From: Marvania coccoides
Lineage: Eukaryota > Chlorophyta > Trebouxiophyceae > Chlorellales > Chlorellaceae
Length of the DNA: 64,000 bases
Reading direction: 5' to 3'
NCBI GenBank assembly: GCA_963854735.1
Contig: OY978101.1
Location: forward strand, 1,674,001-1,738,000
The notes under the pieces are model-generated. The model did not search any database. It saw only the letters and a program-made list of their open reading frames with translations, and was not told where the DNA came from. The position numbers and the translations under genes were made by a program. Below, one piece after another: positions 43,315 through 54,487 of the stretch; the stretch's first letter is position 1, and each line of letters opens with the position of its first letter.

Positions 43315-43963
43315 GGAGGGTGGTGCCATTCTTAAAGCAAGTATACCGGTATCCAACATTTTTTTTCTTCTCATTATTATTTAATCCGCATTGAAGTGCG
43401 GAAATGTCGCTGGATGCGGCACCAGCCTTGCAAATTGACGATTTGTTGGCGTTTGATTTTTTTATTTAGTATTATATTTTATTTTGAACGCGCCCTGGAA
43501 AGTATCACAATATTATTTTCGAATGGACTGTCTAAGCGTGTCCGAAATGTGTGGTGGTGGTTGGACGTAACATGTGTTTTTCGAAAGTGGTACATTGTTA
43601 AATTTTTTTTACGTCCACCGCCTCCAACACAATTATTGTGTCTGCATGAGGGCCATGCACTGAGGTCATCGGGCCCAAGTAGTGCCCATGGTGTAAGAAT
43701 GACATTTTTAGCATCGGTTTGTTAAAGATCTGAGCAGCCCCCAGGAAGAAACGGCGGAGGGAAGATTTTGACAACTCAGTGCTTATAATCAAACTTTAAA
43801 TGTTTGAACTTTGTCGGTTAGTTTGATCAACATCACATACTATAGAGCAAGCAGGAATCAACACAGCCCGAAAAAGGGTTCGATCAATTTAAAAATAAAT
43901 CCTATTTTCGCCGCCTGAAGAGCGCCTATTGATTCGACCGTGCTTACGCTCGATATTGTCAAA
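43315..43963. other. Intergenic spacer
   Basis: Patatin 3' flank and Prp3 promoter. AT-rich, no gene or structured element seen. Confidence 0.5.
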
Positions 43964-45583
43964 ATGACCGACGCCCCGGCGAGCGGAAAACGCAAAGTGG
44001 AGGAGGAGACTGCAGCCAATGGTGGTGGAGATGCCAAGCGACCAAAGCTTGACGCTGCCGCGCCCAAGCCCAAGCCCGCCCTGGACCTGTCGGTGCTAGC
44101 CAAGGCAAAGAAGGCGCTGGAGAAGCAGAAGGAGCTGAAGGAGAAGCTGGCCCGCCTCAAGCAGGCGTCCGCTGCCGCACTGCTGCCAGCTGGCGCACCG
44201 CCGCCTGCTGCGCCTGGGGTGCCTCTGGGGGCCCACGGTGCGCCCCGCCCCTCCACCAGACTTCCCCCACCCCTCATTGTCGACGATCTAGGTCGTCAAG
44301 TTGGCGCCGCGCCTGCCGCAGTGCCTGCTGCTGCCCCCCGCGCCAACCCGCTGCTCGCCTACATGGAGGAAGAGCCGGTGGACGACGCTGACGCCCCCCA
44401 CTTCGACCCCTCCCTGGGATCCCGCGATGGCTCCCGTCGCGCGCGCTCCGCCCTTCGTTTTGTCGACCCTGGAAAATTCCAACGCCAGGCAGAGACCCAC
44501 CGCCTGCGCGCGCAGTTCGGCGACGACTACGTGCGGCAGCTGGCGGAGCGCCGGCGGCGCGAGGAGGAGGATGCCGCTGCTGCTGGCGGCATGGACCCTA
44601 ATAAGATCCCTCTGGGCGTCAGGGTTGAGGCGCCCAAGGAGGAGCCGGAGACGGTGCCGGACGTGGAGTGGTGGGACGCGCGCATTCTGAGCGACAGGAA
44701 GAGCTATGCCTCTGAGCTGCGCCTGGACCGCATCACCCTGTACATTGAGCACCCGGTGCAGGTGGCCCCGCCCGCAGAGGCCCCGCCCCCGCCCCCGCAG
44801 CCCCTCAAGCTCACCAAGCAGGAGCTGAAGAAGATGCGCACGCAGCGGCGGCAGGCGCGCGAGCAGGAGAAGCAGGAGCTCATTCGGCTGGGCCTGCTGG
44901 AGCCTCCCAAGCCCAAGGTGAAGATCTCCAATCTGATGAGGGTGCTGGGCACGGAGGCCACCGCAGACCCCACCGCCATCGAGGCGGAGGTGCGGCGGCA
45001 GATGGCGGAGCGCGCGGCGGCGCACGAGGACCGCAATCTGGCCCGCATGCTGACGCCTGCCGAGCGCCGCAAAAAGAAGCTCAATAAGCTGCTGGACAGG
45101 CGGGAGGAAGCGGAGGACGGCAGTGTCGTGGCCCCGGTGGTGCACCAGGTTGCCGTGTACCGCGTGGGCAACCTGAGCCACCCTCAGCTCAAGTTCAAGG
45201 TTGAAATGAACGCCAAGGAAAACCACCTCAACGGGCGGGCGGTGTGCCTGCCGGGGGCGTTTTGCGTGGTGGTGGTGGAAGGCGGGACCAAGCCGCTGCG
45301 GCGGTACGAGAAGCTGATGCTGAACCGCATCAACTGGAACGTGGGGAGGGAGCAGGAGGGTGACGATGACGAAGGGGAGGAAATGGCAGGAGGAGGGAAT
45401 GGCGGTGGCGGTGGTAGTGACAACTACTGTCGGCTGGTGTGGAGCGGGGTAGTGAAGGATAAGGCGTTCAAGGGCAAGTTCAGGACGGAGGAGGTGCGGT
45501 CCGAGGCCACTGGGCGCCGTGTTTTCGAGGAAGCAGGAGTGGGGCAGTACTGGGACCTGGCTGCAGCCAGCTTGCCGGAGTAG
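43964..45583 (+). CDS. PRP3: U4/U6 snRNP splicing factor Prp3
   Basis: Single exon, 539 aa from ATG 43964. Prp3 bridges U4 and U6 RNA in the tri-snRNP. The PRP3 domain is clear: SLRFVDPGKF-like ALRFVDPGKFQRQAE, VPDVEWWDARIL, ITLYIEHPVQVAPPAE, LTKQELKKMRTQRR, EQEKQELIRLGLLEPPKPKVKISNL and MRVLGTEATADPTAIEAEV. The C-terminal DUF1115-like domain (HQVAVYRVGNLSHPQLKFKVEMNA, LMLNRINW, RLVWSGVV) binds the U4/U6 stem. The N-terminal PWI domain of the human protein is not seen; the N-terminus is short and Lys/Ala-rich. A GC-rich, intron-free gene gives a 543-codon antisense frame, rejected as a shadow. Confidence 0.95.
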   Translation: MTDAPASGKRKVEEETAANGGGDAKRPKLDAAAPKPKPALDLSVLAKAKKALEKQKELKEKLARLKQASAAALLPAGAPPPAAPGVPLGAHGAPRPSTRLPPPLIVDDLGRQVGAAPAAVPAAAPRANPLLAYMEEEPVDDADAPHFDPSLGSRDGSRRARSALRFVDPGKFQRQAETHRLRAQFGDDYVRQLAERRRREEEDAAAAGGMDPNKIPLGVRVEAPKEEPETVPDVEWWDARILSDRKSYASELRLDRITLYIEHPVQVAPPAEAPPPPPQPLKLTKQELKKMRTQRRQAREQEKQELIRLGLLEPPKPKVKISNLMRVLGTEATADPTAIEAEVRRQMAERAAAHEDRNLARMLTPAERRKKKLNKLLDRREEAEDGSVVAPVVHQVAVYRVGNLSHPQLKFKVEMNAKENHLNGRAVCLPGAFCVVVVEGGTKPLRRYEKLMLNRINWNVGREQEGDDDEGEEMAGGGNGGGGGSDNYCRLVWSGVVKDKAFKGKFRTEEVRSEATGRRVFEEAGVGQYWDLAAASLPE

Positions 45584-45750
45584 GCAGTGATGAGTTGAAT
45601 GCGGCATCATTACACGATTGTTTGTGGCGTATAATTTAAAATTTATAAAAGGAAAATCAACCGAGAATAGAACGCCATGAAATAGAAGAGAAAAAAAATT
45701 CAGAGAAATTGTGATGTTCATTTTGGGTTGAGAGGGGGCGTACATATGCG

Positions 45751-47213
45751 TTATGACGCCGCAGCGGCCTTCCCCTGCTGCTGTTGTGCAAACCGATTTT
45801 GCAGCTCCGTGCACGACTGCAGCGTCACTCTTGCTGCCTTCGCCTTGTGCCCGTAGTACTCGTACCGCCGCTTCGTCAGCCGCTCCTGGTAGCACCGCTG
45901 TTGCATCGCTTCGCGCCACTCCATCTCCACCGAGTACTCGATCCTGGTGCGAGCTCGAGACCCCACCGGGTACTTGGCGCCAAAATCGCCCAGGCTGGCC
46001 ACGTAAAACGGCACCTGGTGGGCAGCGGTGGCCATAGCGTGCGGGTACCGCCGCGTTTGGTCCAACGAGAACGCCGGCGCGGAGGCGCCAAACAGGTTGA
46101 CCAGCAGCAGGATGAGCAGCGGAGCCAGCATCATCAACACCTTGGCGGGGTGCGCTTCAGCGTTGGTCCCCGCACGCTGCTGCTGGGGGTGCTGCTGGCG
46201 CTGCTGCTGGTGCTGCTGCGCCCGCCTGGCTGCCTGACCAAATCCGTACATTTGGGCGCCCCCACCCCCCATGAAGGGGTTGCCGCCAAAGAACATGCGG
46301 AAGATCTCGTCGGCGTCAAAGCCGTCGTCGAACATGGTGAACCCGCCGCCGCGCTGCATGCCGCCGCCAAACCCGCCGTAGCCTGCCGGCCTGCTGCCGT
46401 CTGGTTCGCTGCCTGTCAGGTCGTACTGCTGCCGCTTGGAGGAGTCGGACAGGCAGGTGAAGGCCCGCGAGACAGCTGCAAAAACAGCGAGGGGGTGAAT
46501 GCATGGGTGCTAAGGGGATATATCTTTTTGGGGGACATGAATAAATAAACCCAGCGCCTCGGATGCCGCCCTAATAACTTTGTACCACTCGCCCCTCCGC
46601 CGCGGAGGGCTCGCTCGATAGTATACCAAATTTATTGAGTCTTCACCAGCGTACACCGTAAACAAATGCAAAAACCTAGCTCTACTACTGATCCTATCTT
46701 CTCACCCTTGAAAGCCTCGTCCGCGCCCCGGGCCTTGTTCTTGTCGGGGTGCAGCTTCAGCGCCAGCTTCCTGTAGGCGCGCTTGATGTCGTCGTCCGTC
46801 GCGCCCCTGTCCACTCCCAGGATCTCGTAGTAGCAGGTCTTGGCGCGTATGGATGCCACAAGCTGCCGCTGCTCGGGGGTGGCCTTGTGGTCCTCGTCTT
46901 TGGGGCGAGGGGAAGTGGGCGCACGGGCCTTTGGCTGCTGCTGCTGCTGGCGGTTGCGCAGCCCAGAGGCGCCCATCCCTGCCGGGCCGTTTCCAGAGCT
47001 GCTGGCAGGGCCGTTGGGAGTTGCAGCCGAGGCGCCGGTGCCAGAGGTCGCACGCTGCACCTTGGCCAGGAACTCCTCGGTTTCTGCGCCGGGGTACAGC
47101 TTGACGGCCTTCTCTGCAAAGCGCTGGGCCTTGTCGGCGTTGCCGTTGGCGAGGGCTTGCCGGGCGATGGCTAGGCACTTGAGCCCCTCGTCCTTGTTCG
47201 CGTGGGTCACCAT
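45751..47213 (-). CDS. ER-membrane DnaJ protein, DNAJB12/B14-like (DUF1977)
   Basis: Exons 46706-47213 and 45751-46475 (phase 1) give 410 aa. A TPR-like N-terminal helical pair ([34 protein letters not shown]) is followed by a J-domain at about 127-190: [32 protein letters not shown], with the catalytic HPD; the intron falls between FK and [11 protein letters not shown]. After a Gly/Met-rich and Gln-rich linker comes a membrane helix ([18 protein letters not shown]) and the DUF1977 domain, as in DNAJB12 and DNAJB14, which recruit Hsc70 to ER-associated degradation. The protein is Hsp70 co-chaperone by inference. It diverges from the NDUFAF2-like gene 432 bp away. Confidence 0.9.
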
Positions 47214-47645
47214 TTGTGTAGATCCGTCAAATCAATGTAGAGCGCGCATAGAACTGCTGAGGGGGCCGAGGTCTCAAACACAATTGGTGTTGATGACTTT
47301 TCTCTTGCAGAGCTCAGCTCGCTCAAGATGATGGATGGCTTGACGGCGACGAAAATGGATTTGAAAACAAAATGACAACTCCAAAATAAACAAAATGCGA
47401 GGAATTGTGACAGAAGTTCGGTTGAGAACCCCTTTTTTCAACGAGTGCAAAACGAGTTTGGGTTTTTATAAATGTGCATGTGTTTATTGCACCTCGTTGA
47501 AGAGATCTACAAGCCATCAGGGCAGATCACCTCTATAAATTCGCAGATCAATCTAGAATATATTTGCTCAAAATTTGCACCCTTTTCATTGTTGAGACAC
47601 CGCAGCTATCCCCGCTCCCATAGTATCAAAGTATAAGCCGTCGCT
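47214..47645. other. Divergent intergenic region
   Basis: Promoter region of the DnaJ and NDUFAF2-like genes. No gene or repeat recognised. Confidence 0.5.
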
Positions 47646-48131
47646 ATGGCGCTGCGGCAGCTGGCAAGCCGCCTGTCTTGGGCTCTATTCAAGCGGAAGA
47701 CGGTGGGGAACAACTTTTGCTCTGCATATTTTTCGAGAGCTTTGTTCACCCTCCCTCTCGCCTCTCTACTGCAGATAGGAAGTGATAAACTCGGCAACAA
47801 ATACTACATCGTGATGGACAAGACGATGGAGGGGGAGCCGTTGGAGCGCCGCATGGTCAAGTTCTCAGGCGACATGTTTGACCCGCTGCCGCCAGAGTGG
47901 AACGCGTGGCTACGGAAGACACGGGAAGTGGCGCCCTCAGAGGAGGATCTGGAGATGGGAGAGGCCGAGAGACAGGAACAGCGGGAGCGGGCAGAAGCGG
48001 CAGACGCAGAGGCAGCGGAGGCAGCCATGCGGTGGACGCAAGGCGGCGGGGGGCAGCGATCCCCGGGGCAGGAAAGTTCACAACAACTGCACGACGCCTC
48101 ACCACCACGTTCTAATAGCAATAACGACTAA
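47646..48131 (+). CDS. NDUFAF2: NDUFAF2-like complex I assembly factor
   Basis: Exons 47646-47702 and 47775-48131 (phase 0) give 137 aa. The join LFKRKT-IGSDKLGNKYYIVMDK followed by EPLERRMVKFSGDMFDPLPPEWNAWLRKTREVAPSEEDL matches the B17.2-like fold shared by NDUFA12 and NDUFAF2; the long acidic-helical tail favours the assembly factor NDUFAF2 (mimitin), a mitochondrial helper of complex I. The 72-bp intron has GT and AG ends and contains no stop in the reading frame, so retention would add 24 residues. No clear cleavable presequence beyond MALRQLASRLSWALFKRK, which is basic and amphipathic and could serve. Confidence 0.8.
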   Translation: MALRQLASRLSWALFKRKTVGNNFCSAYFSRALFTLPLASLLQIGSDKLGNKYYIVMDKTMEGEPLERRMVKFSGDMFDPLPPEWNAWLRKTREVAPSEEDLEMGEAERQEQRERAEAADAEAAEAAMRWTQGGGGQRSPGQESSQQLHDASPPRSNSNND

Positions 48132-48310
48132 AATGAACCACTCTTTTTTATTTTTAAATGGTAACAATTATAAACCACCTGGTGCACAGTGTACAAAGCA
48201 GAAGAGCCAGCATATTATCATGAACATTTTCAAGCGTCACAGACATATTTCTCTTATTGTCGTTGCCAAATTCATTGATTGGTACCTAAAATGGGGTAAA
48301 GTGCTATAAC

Positions 48311-50180
48311 CTATTGCCGCTGCCTGGGCGCCGCCTTGATGATGTCGTCCACCCGCAGAATCATCTCCGCGGCCTCGGTGGCGCTCATCAACGCCGACAC
48401 CTTGACCTTGAACGACTCGTAGATGCCGCGAGCCCGCATGTCGCCGCTGGCGCCGGTTGCGATGTCAACCCCCGCCGTGGCGCCCTCTGGGTCCGCAGCG
48501 TGCGCGGCCCGCATCTGCGACACAATCTCCGCCGAGTCCAGCCCCGCGTTGTCGCAGATGATGGTGGGGATCTGGCGCAGGGCGCGTGCAAACGCGGCCA
48601 TGGCCAATGACCGCTTTCCTGGCGTGCGTGCTGCCAGCTCGTCCACCACCCGAGCCATCGCGGTCTCTGCCCACCCACCGCCCAGAATGACGCGCGCGTC
48701 GGCCACGGTCTGGCTCAGCACGCACAGCGCGTCGTGCAGCGAGCGCTCTGCCTCATCCAGCACGTGCTGGGACGCGCCCCGCAGCACAACCGAGCAGGCC
48801 TCGCCCAGCTCGCACCCGCTAAAGTGCACCATCTTGTCGTCCCCCACCATGATCTCCTCCACCACCTTGCAGGTGCCCAGCTTCACGTTTGTGGGGTCAT
48901 CAAAGGTGGAGGTGATCTCGCCTCCCGTCACCAGCGCCAGCCGCTCGATGCCGTCAAAGTCGGCGTGCTCGATGGCCATCACCCCCGCGTCCGCAAACAG
49001 CTCCTCGGGGAAGTTGTAGATGAGCTGGCGATTGATGAAGATGTTGGCGCCGTGGGCAATGATGGCCTCGCACTTGGACCGCATCTTGTCGCGCTCGGCC
49101 TTCTCAATGTCGGCCACCTTGGCCATGGAGTCCACCCGCACCCGCGCGCCGTAGATCTTGATCTTGTCGGTGTCCATGGCGGTGTTGGCCACCAAGATCT
49201 TGGCGCCCTCGATGCGGCGGGGCTGCCCCACCCCAATCTGCTTGTCCAGGATGAACCCCTCGTCAAGGAAAGAGTCGCGGATGGTGCCCCCCGGCTTCTT
49301 CAGGATCTGGATGGCGTCCAGGTTGGTGGAGCCCTTTAGGCGCAGCACCGCGTCCACCGCCAGCTCAGCAAAGTGGTCCTTGTCGGAGGTGAGGATCTTG
49401 GAGGACAGCGTGGTCCTGGCGATGTTGAGGAGGTCAGTGCGGAATGCCACGGGGTCGGCGGCGTTGTTCCTGGCGATGTCCTCCAGGCGTGTGCGCGCCG
49501 CCTCTGCCGCCTCGCGGTACCCAGCAATGATGACCATGGGGTGAATCTTCTGGTTGATCAGCTGCTCCGCCTCGCGCAGCAGCTCCCCCGCCAGCACCAC
49601 CACCGACGTGGTGCCGTCCCCCACCTCGTCGTCCTGCGTTTTGCTGATGTCCACCAGCACCTTGGCGGCGGGGTTGTCGATGTAGATAGACTTCAGGATG
49701 GTGGCGCCGTCGTTGGTCACGGTCACCTCTCTGCCGCGGCTCACGCTCTGAAGGATCTTGTCCTGCGCGCGCAAGTGAGAACAAGGAGGGTGAGAAGGAG
49801 GAGCGGCGGCGACGACGGCAGAAAAACAAGAGCACAAATAATGACGTACCATGCCCTTGGGCCCCAGCGTGGTCTTTACGAGGTCGGCGATGGCCATGGC
49901 ACCCACAAACGAAGACTGCACGAGGGGGAAATGAGGGGCCAGTGAGCGCAAGCACTATACTAAGAAGAATCCAAGTGATCAACTGACCAGGCGGGCGTTT
50001 TCGCCCTTCTCTTCGGATGCACCCGCGTGCAGCACGCTCTGGGTGAAGTTGGAAGGCACCTGCAGGGCGGGGAGGCACGGGAACGGGGCAAATGAGAAAA
50101 CTACTTGCAGTTTTGACTTTTTGGCGTCGCATCATCAAAACGGGGGTCTTGCAGGCTGAACTCACCCCCATTTGACCCAT
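48311..50180 (-). CDS. CCT2: Chaperonin CCT subunit beta
   Basis: Four exons, 50166-50180, 49988-50059, 49850-49915 and 48311-49762 (all phase 0), give 534 aa, the normal length. CCT is the cytosolic eight-subunit folding ring for actin and tubulin. The first exon has only five codons (MGQMG). Group II chaperonin motifs are present: LGPKGMDKIL (join of exons 3 and 4), [24 protein letters not shown] and GGG in VILGGGWAE. Subunit-specific text such as [53 protein letters not shown] and [15 protein letters not shown] identifies beta rather than other subunits. It diverges from bL35 214 bp away. Confidence 0.96.
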
Positions 50181-50394
50181 GGTGACAGTTGTATATGCAA
50201 TAGTAAGTTTACAGAGCTCCTGGGGCTCGAACTAAAAAATCATAAGTCTTTGCAAAACGGGCGCCAATTTCGGTCGCCAAAGAAAAACTCCTCATTTCGC
50301 TCCCAAAAACAGCACATTGTATTTGTTTTAACGCTCAGGTGGCATCCCGAGCTGCACACGACAGCGGCGCCGCACAAAGTTAGAGCGAGATAAG

Positions 50395-51136
50395 ATGCAG
50401 GCCCTTTGCCACTCGATGGCCACCCTCCGGGTGTCTGCGCCCAAGGTACCGCGCCCCGCAATTTTTTTCAACAACGCGAATTGTCCGCATCGCGCTGGAG
50501 CGGACGATGATGGCCCCCGTCGCTGCGAAACTGCATGTTTTCACCCACACAATGCTTTCACATTTTTTTTAATTGCGCAGGCTCCTTTCGCCGCGGCCAG
50601 GACCCTGTCTTCCAAGGCCAACGGAATTGCGGCCGCCCCCAAGCTGGTGATGGCGCAGAGGCAGCAGCAGCAGCTCCCCGTCGCGTCGGTGGGCCTGGAA
50701 ATTCTGTGCGCCGACGGCCGCCGTGGCGGCAAGCTGAAGACCCGCAAGGTGTGTGGCTTTGGAGTGTGGTGTTTTGGGGGGTGGGCGCAGTGGAAAAAGA
50801 CGGGGGGGGGGGGGGGCGGGGGCGAAACTTTGCAGCAGCTGCTACTTTTCTCCGCTGCTCTCGGCAGAATTCTCTTGTCATACGTCACTTGCTTTTATAT
50901 ACAATACAACTCACTCCTGCTTCCCCCCTCTGTTCTTCTGTACGTGTTTGCAGGCTGCTGCCAAGCGGTACAAGGTGACCGGCAGCGGGCGCGTTTTGGT
51001 GCGCCACGCCGGAAAGAACCATTTCCAGGAGAAGAAGGGCAGCAAGCGCAGGCAGAAACTGAGCACCATGCACCTGGCCAGCGAGACCCACCTCGACCTC
51101 ATCAAGGGGTGCTTGCCATACGCCAAGCTCAAGTGA
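50395..51136 (+). CDS. Plastid ribosomal protein bL35
   Basis: Exons 50395-50445, 50581-50748 and 50954-51136 (phase 0) give 133 aa. The mature bL35 part is [42 protein letters not shown], split by intron 2 after KTRK, and belongs to the 50S subunit of a bacterial-type ribosome. The N-terminal 75 residues (MQALCHSMATLRVSAPKAPFAAARTLS region) are Ala/Ser/basic without acidic residues, indicating an organelle transit peptide; chloroplast is favoured by length, mitochondrion not excluded. Intron 2 carries a run of 15 G on the coding strand (50802-50816). It converges on the GH47 gene with only 85 bp between stops. Confidence 0.92.
50802..50816 (+). repeat. Poly(G) tract in bL35 intron 2
   Basis: Fifteen G, a C, then five more G, on the coding strand of the intron. 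Confidence 0.85.
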
Positions 51137-51221
51137 AAAAAGTATTAAACAACAACGATTTTATAAAAAAAAAAATTGACAGTAGATTTTTCTTTCGGTA
51201 AAAAAAAAAATAACTATTAAA

Positions 51222-54168
51222 TTACAATTCGTCCTTGCCGTCGAATGGGGCAATGGCGTCGTGCAGTTCAATCGGGGGTGCCGTGCAGCTGCCGCCGCCT
51301 TCAGCAGCAGCAGGCTCAGCTGAGCACTGATGAGGGTGTGCAGGTTCTGCAGGTTTTTCTCCACTTTCCTCTGCTTCGTCACCACCCTCTTCCTCCTCCT
51401 CAGATTCCTCCTCAGACACCACTGGTTCTTCTCCTTCCGCCCCCTCTGCTGTCTGCGCCGCTGCTGCATTCTGCCCATGCCACTTTCCAAACGGCGCCAG
51501 CACCGATGGATCTAGATCTAATGCGTGCCCCACCAGTGACGCATCTGCGGGCCCCACCACCGGCAGGGGATGCGCCTCTGTGTTGAACACAAAGCTCGTC
51601 AGCGGCAGCTTGGCTGGCGGCAGCTCAACGCCCTGGCAGGAGGGGTGCAGGCAGCGGTCTGGCGGCTCGGTGAAGATAAGGTACAGGTACTTGAGCGTCT
51701 CCGCGATCCAGAACGACTCCATCTTGTCTGCCCGTGGCGGTGGCACTGTGACGACCGACGCCAGGTTGGAGTAGCCACCCCCACGGGTGGAGTCGGAGCA
51801 CTCCCTGGGGACGGCAACACCCCACACCTCTGCAAGCTTCTCATCAGTCACCGCAACGTCGCCCCACCCAACCTGAGTAGCGTTTTTTTCTCCTTCCCCT
51901 GCAGCTGCTGCACCGCCCCCAAGCATTCCAGCCTTGCTCAGAGCCCCCACGGTGGCCTCCACCGCTGCCTGCGCTGCACCCAGCGTCACCGTCTTTGCCA
52001 GCTCCGCAGTCTCCGCGTCGGGGGGGAACGAGTCAAGCTGCAGCGCCTGCACAGCAGCGCGCGCAGCAGCGGCGCCGGCAGCCACCGCCGTCTCTGCCGC
52101 GGATCCTGCCAGCGCCACCTGCGCCGCTGCCTGCGCCCCTGCCGCCGCCGCCTGCCTTGCTGCGGTGGTCATAGCCGCTGCAGGGTCCCCAGCCATGCAC
52201 TGCCGCATGCCCTCCACTCTTGCCCACAGCTCAAACGCTCGAAACACAGCCCAGGCCTGCTCACGGTACAGCGGGTCCCCCGTCACCTTCCACATAACGA
52301 ACAGGCTCTCCACCGCCTCAGGACGCAGCAGGCTGTGCGCGTCCGCCTCTTTCACCACGAACTCTCCCCCGCCAACGTCTGGGGCGTGGGCGCCAGGAAA
52401 CTGGGACCCCCCGCTGCCGCTGCCGCCCGCCTCCACAAAGAATGCGATCTCGGGGGCCAGCCCCGAGGGCGTGCGGCGGTACAGCTGGTAGCACGTGTGC
52501 GCCAGCTCTCTGGCAACCTCAAGGTCGGGAGCGTCGGCAGTGCCAGGCCTGGCAGTGGACACGTTGAAAAAGTCGGCCAGGGCCAGCACGCCGGGCAGGA
52601 AGCACACCAGGTGGTCCATTTTGGGACTCATCAGCGCGCCATGCTCTTCTGCCACGTACAGCAGCCCACCCCTCTTCGTTTCTCCTCCTGGCTGCTTTTC
52701 TTCCGCTGCATTTTCTGCTGCTGCATTTTCTGCTGGTGGTTCGCTGCTATTCCCTTTGGCGGGTCTTTGCAACGGCTCCGTGGTGCGCCGCAGCAGCCTC
52801 CCCCTGACCGCCCCCATTGCTTGCTTGAAGCGCTCCAGCATTATGACGTCGGTGCCCCCCGTCATCACCCACTGCTTCAACAGGTACTCGTAGTAGCTGT
52901 CGGTGCGGGCGCCCAGCATAGTGACGCTCGATGCCATGGATCCATCCTGCGAAGAAACAAGCGGGGAGATGATGAGGATGTTGCACAAGCCTAAGTTGTT
53001 GTACACGCCTAAGTCGCCGCAGGCGGGAGAGGTTTTTTTTGTGGGGTGTGTGGGTGTGTGCGTGACGGGGAGGAAAGTCGAATGTTCAAAGTACTCCTCC
53101 CCCCAAAAGTCAAAATACCCTTTGGCGTCCCACCTGCCAAATACATTTAAATAAATACCCTCTCAACTCACGTTCGGGTTCACATACATGGGCAGCAGCC
53201 CGCCGTGGGTTTCCACAGCGCCGCTCAGCGCGTCGTGCACCGCCATGGCCTTGGCCTCCAGGTGGGGCTGCCCAGCAAGCCTGGCCAGCAGCGTGAACTC
53301 CAGGGACAGCGTGGCTACCTCCGAGGTCGAGCTCATGTCCACGCTGCCCAGAGTTGAGCCGCTGCTGAGGTCGACGTCGCTGTAGGCCACGCCGGAAGAG
53401 GAATTGAAACCGAACGACAAGCGGGAACCCACGTCAGCTGCATGGGCGAGCAGCCTCTGCGCCAGCTCCGGGTGGGTGGGTTTGGCCAGGTGGCTGGCAG
53501 ACAGCAGCCCCCCCACTATTCTAATTGTGGTCTCAAACACGTTGCAGTCCCTGGAGGTGCCGGGGTCCATGGTGTTGGCCACCATCGTGGCGGTCTCTTC
53601 AAACTCTTCGGTCAGCGACATCAGCAGCAACGTGTCCAGGGCGTCGCTGGCCGTCAGCGTCAGGTTGAGCCAGTGCTGGCCGGAGCAGGACAGCGGCCGC
53701 AGCTCGTCCTCCCCCCATGCACAGTCGCGGTACCCTTTCCACGTCCACCGCGCGGCGTCTCGCACGCGCTCCGCCCTCGCGGCTGGTTCGAATTCGCAGG
53801 CGAGGGCGGCATCGCGGCGGGCGGCACGCTGCGAGTCCACACCCAGCTGCCATTCATCGCCGCCGCTGAACAGTGGAGATGGAGGGCGGTGCAGCCCCTT
53901 GGCGCAGTCGTCTGAGGTGGGGTAGCCCTCGCAAATGCCTGACCGGCGACACCGCTCGCTGTCGTCGTCTTCTTGGACTGCAGCAGGTCCGGACGCTGCA
54001 AGAACGGCGTGGTCCACGCCTGCACGGGGTCGAACAGAGGTGGTTTAGCATCTTACTTGGTCACAGTGGAAGGCAGCCGAGCTCTCTTGTGATCGAGATC
54101 ATCAAAAGCGACGGACATTGTGCGGCCAGCAGCGCAATAGCGCTGACGATGAACGCTTTGGGGATCAT
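51222..54168 (-). CDS. ER class I alpha-1,2-mannosidase (GH47) with KDEL tail
   Basis: Exons 2 (53172-54019) and 3 (51222-52946) are firm; exon 1 (54117-54168) is tentative because it needs a weak GT donor. With it the protein is 874 aa and starts with a signal-like MIPKAFIVSAIALLAAQC. GH47 motifs: WKGYRDCAWGEDELRPLS, SDALDTLLLM, VFETTIRIVGGLLSA, SYYEYLLKQW, MDHLVCFLPG (MAN1B-type rather than Golgi type), DKMESFWIAETLKYLYLIF and FVFNTEAHPL with the calcium-binding Thr. The last four residues are KDEL, an ER retrieval signal. The role inferred is trimming N-glycans of ER glycoproteins. An Ala-rich insert of about 115 residues lies before the GGGYSNL block, and a Glu-rich acidic stretch precedes the tail. 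Confidence 0.85.
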
Positions 54169-54277
54169 GGGCGCTTAACCATCGCTTTGGGGTTGGGTGA
54201 AATTAGTTAAAAATAGGGGAATAATCAACGTTTTTTTTTGCTTTTTGGGGGGAGGGAGGCATTCAGAAAAACATGAA

Positions 54278-54487
54278 ATTAACGGGAAAACATTGAAAAA
54301 CATTGGGAAAAACATTCAGAAAAACATTGGGAAAGCATCTCAGATGAACAGAGTATGTTTTCAATGTTTTTTCTGAATGTCTTTCAATGTTTATCCGTTA
54401 ATTTTTCCATATTCCGTTAATTGTATGGGTTTCAATGTTTTTCTGAATGTTTTTCAATGTTTTCATGATGTTTTCAGGCTGTTTTTC
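54278..54487. repeat. Foldback array of AACATT/AATGTT units
   Basis: Left arm 54278-54330 (ATTAACGGG then repeated AAAAACATTG and ACATTCAGAAA units) is the inverse of 54362-54402, with more inverted units to 54487. Arms pair over about 40 bp with one unit bulged out. Loop about 30 bases. Confidence 0.75.

Noticed and set aside
44288..45919. Minus-strand open frame of 543 codons
   Set aside because: It is antisense to the well-supported Prp3 gene; the biased third positions of a GC-rich gene leave the opposite frame open. It has no family motif.
47646..48131. Calling the B17.2-domain gene NDUFA12 (structural subunit)
   Set aside because: The extended acidic tail and the VKFSGDMFDPLPPEWNAWLR context fit the assembly factor better; a profile comparison would settle it.
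51570..52994. Plus-strand 474-codon frame over the mannosidase
   Set aside because: Antisense to GH47 exon 3, whose catalytic motifs are on the minus strand.
54028..54055. Strong GTAAGA donor upstream of the GH47 second exon
   Set aside because: No ATG-initiated frame reaches it in the phase required by the acceptor at 54020; a stop intervenes in the signal-peptide frame. Kept only as a sign that exon 1 needs cDNA.
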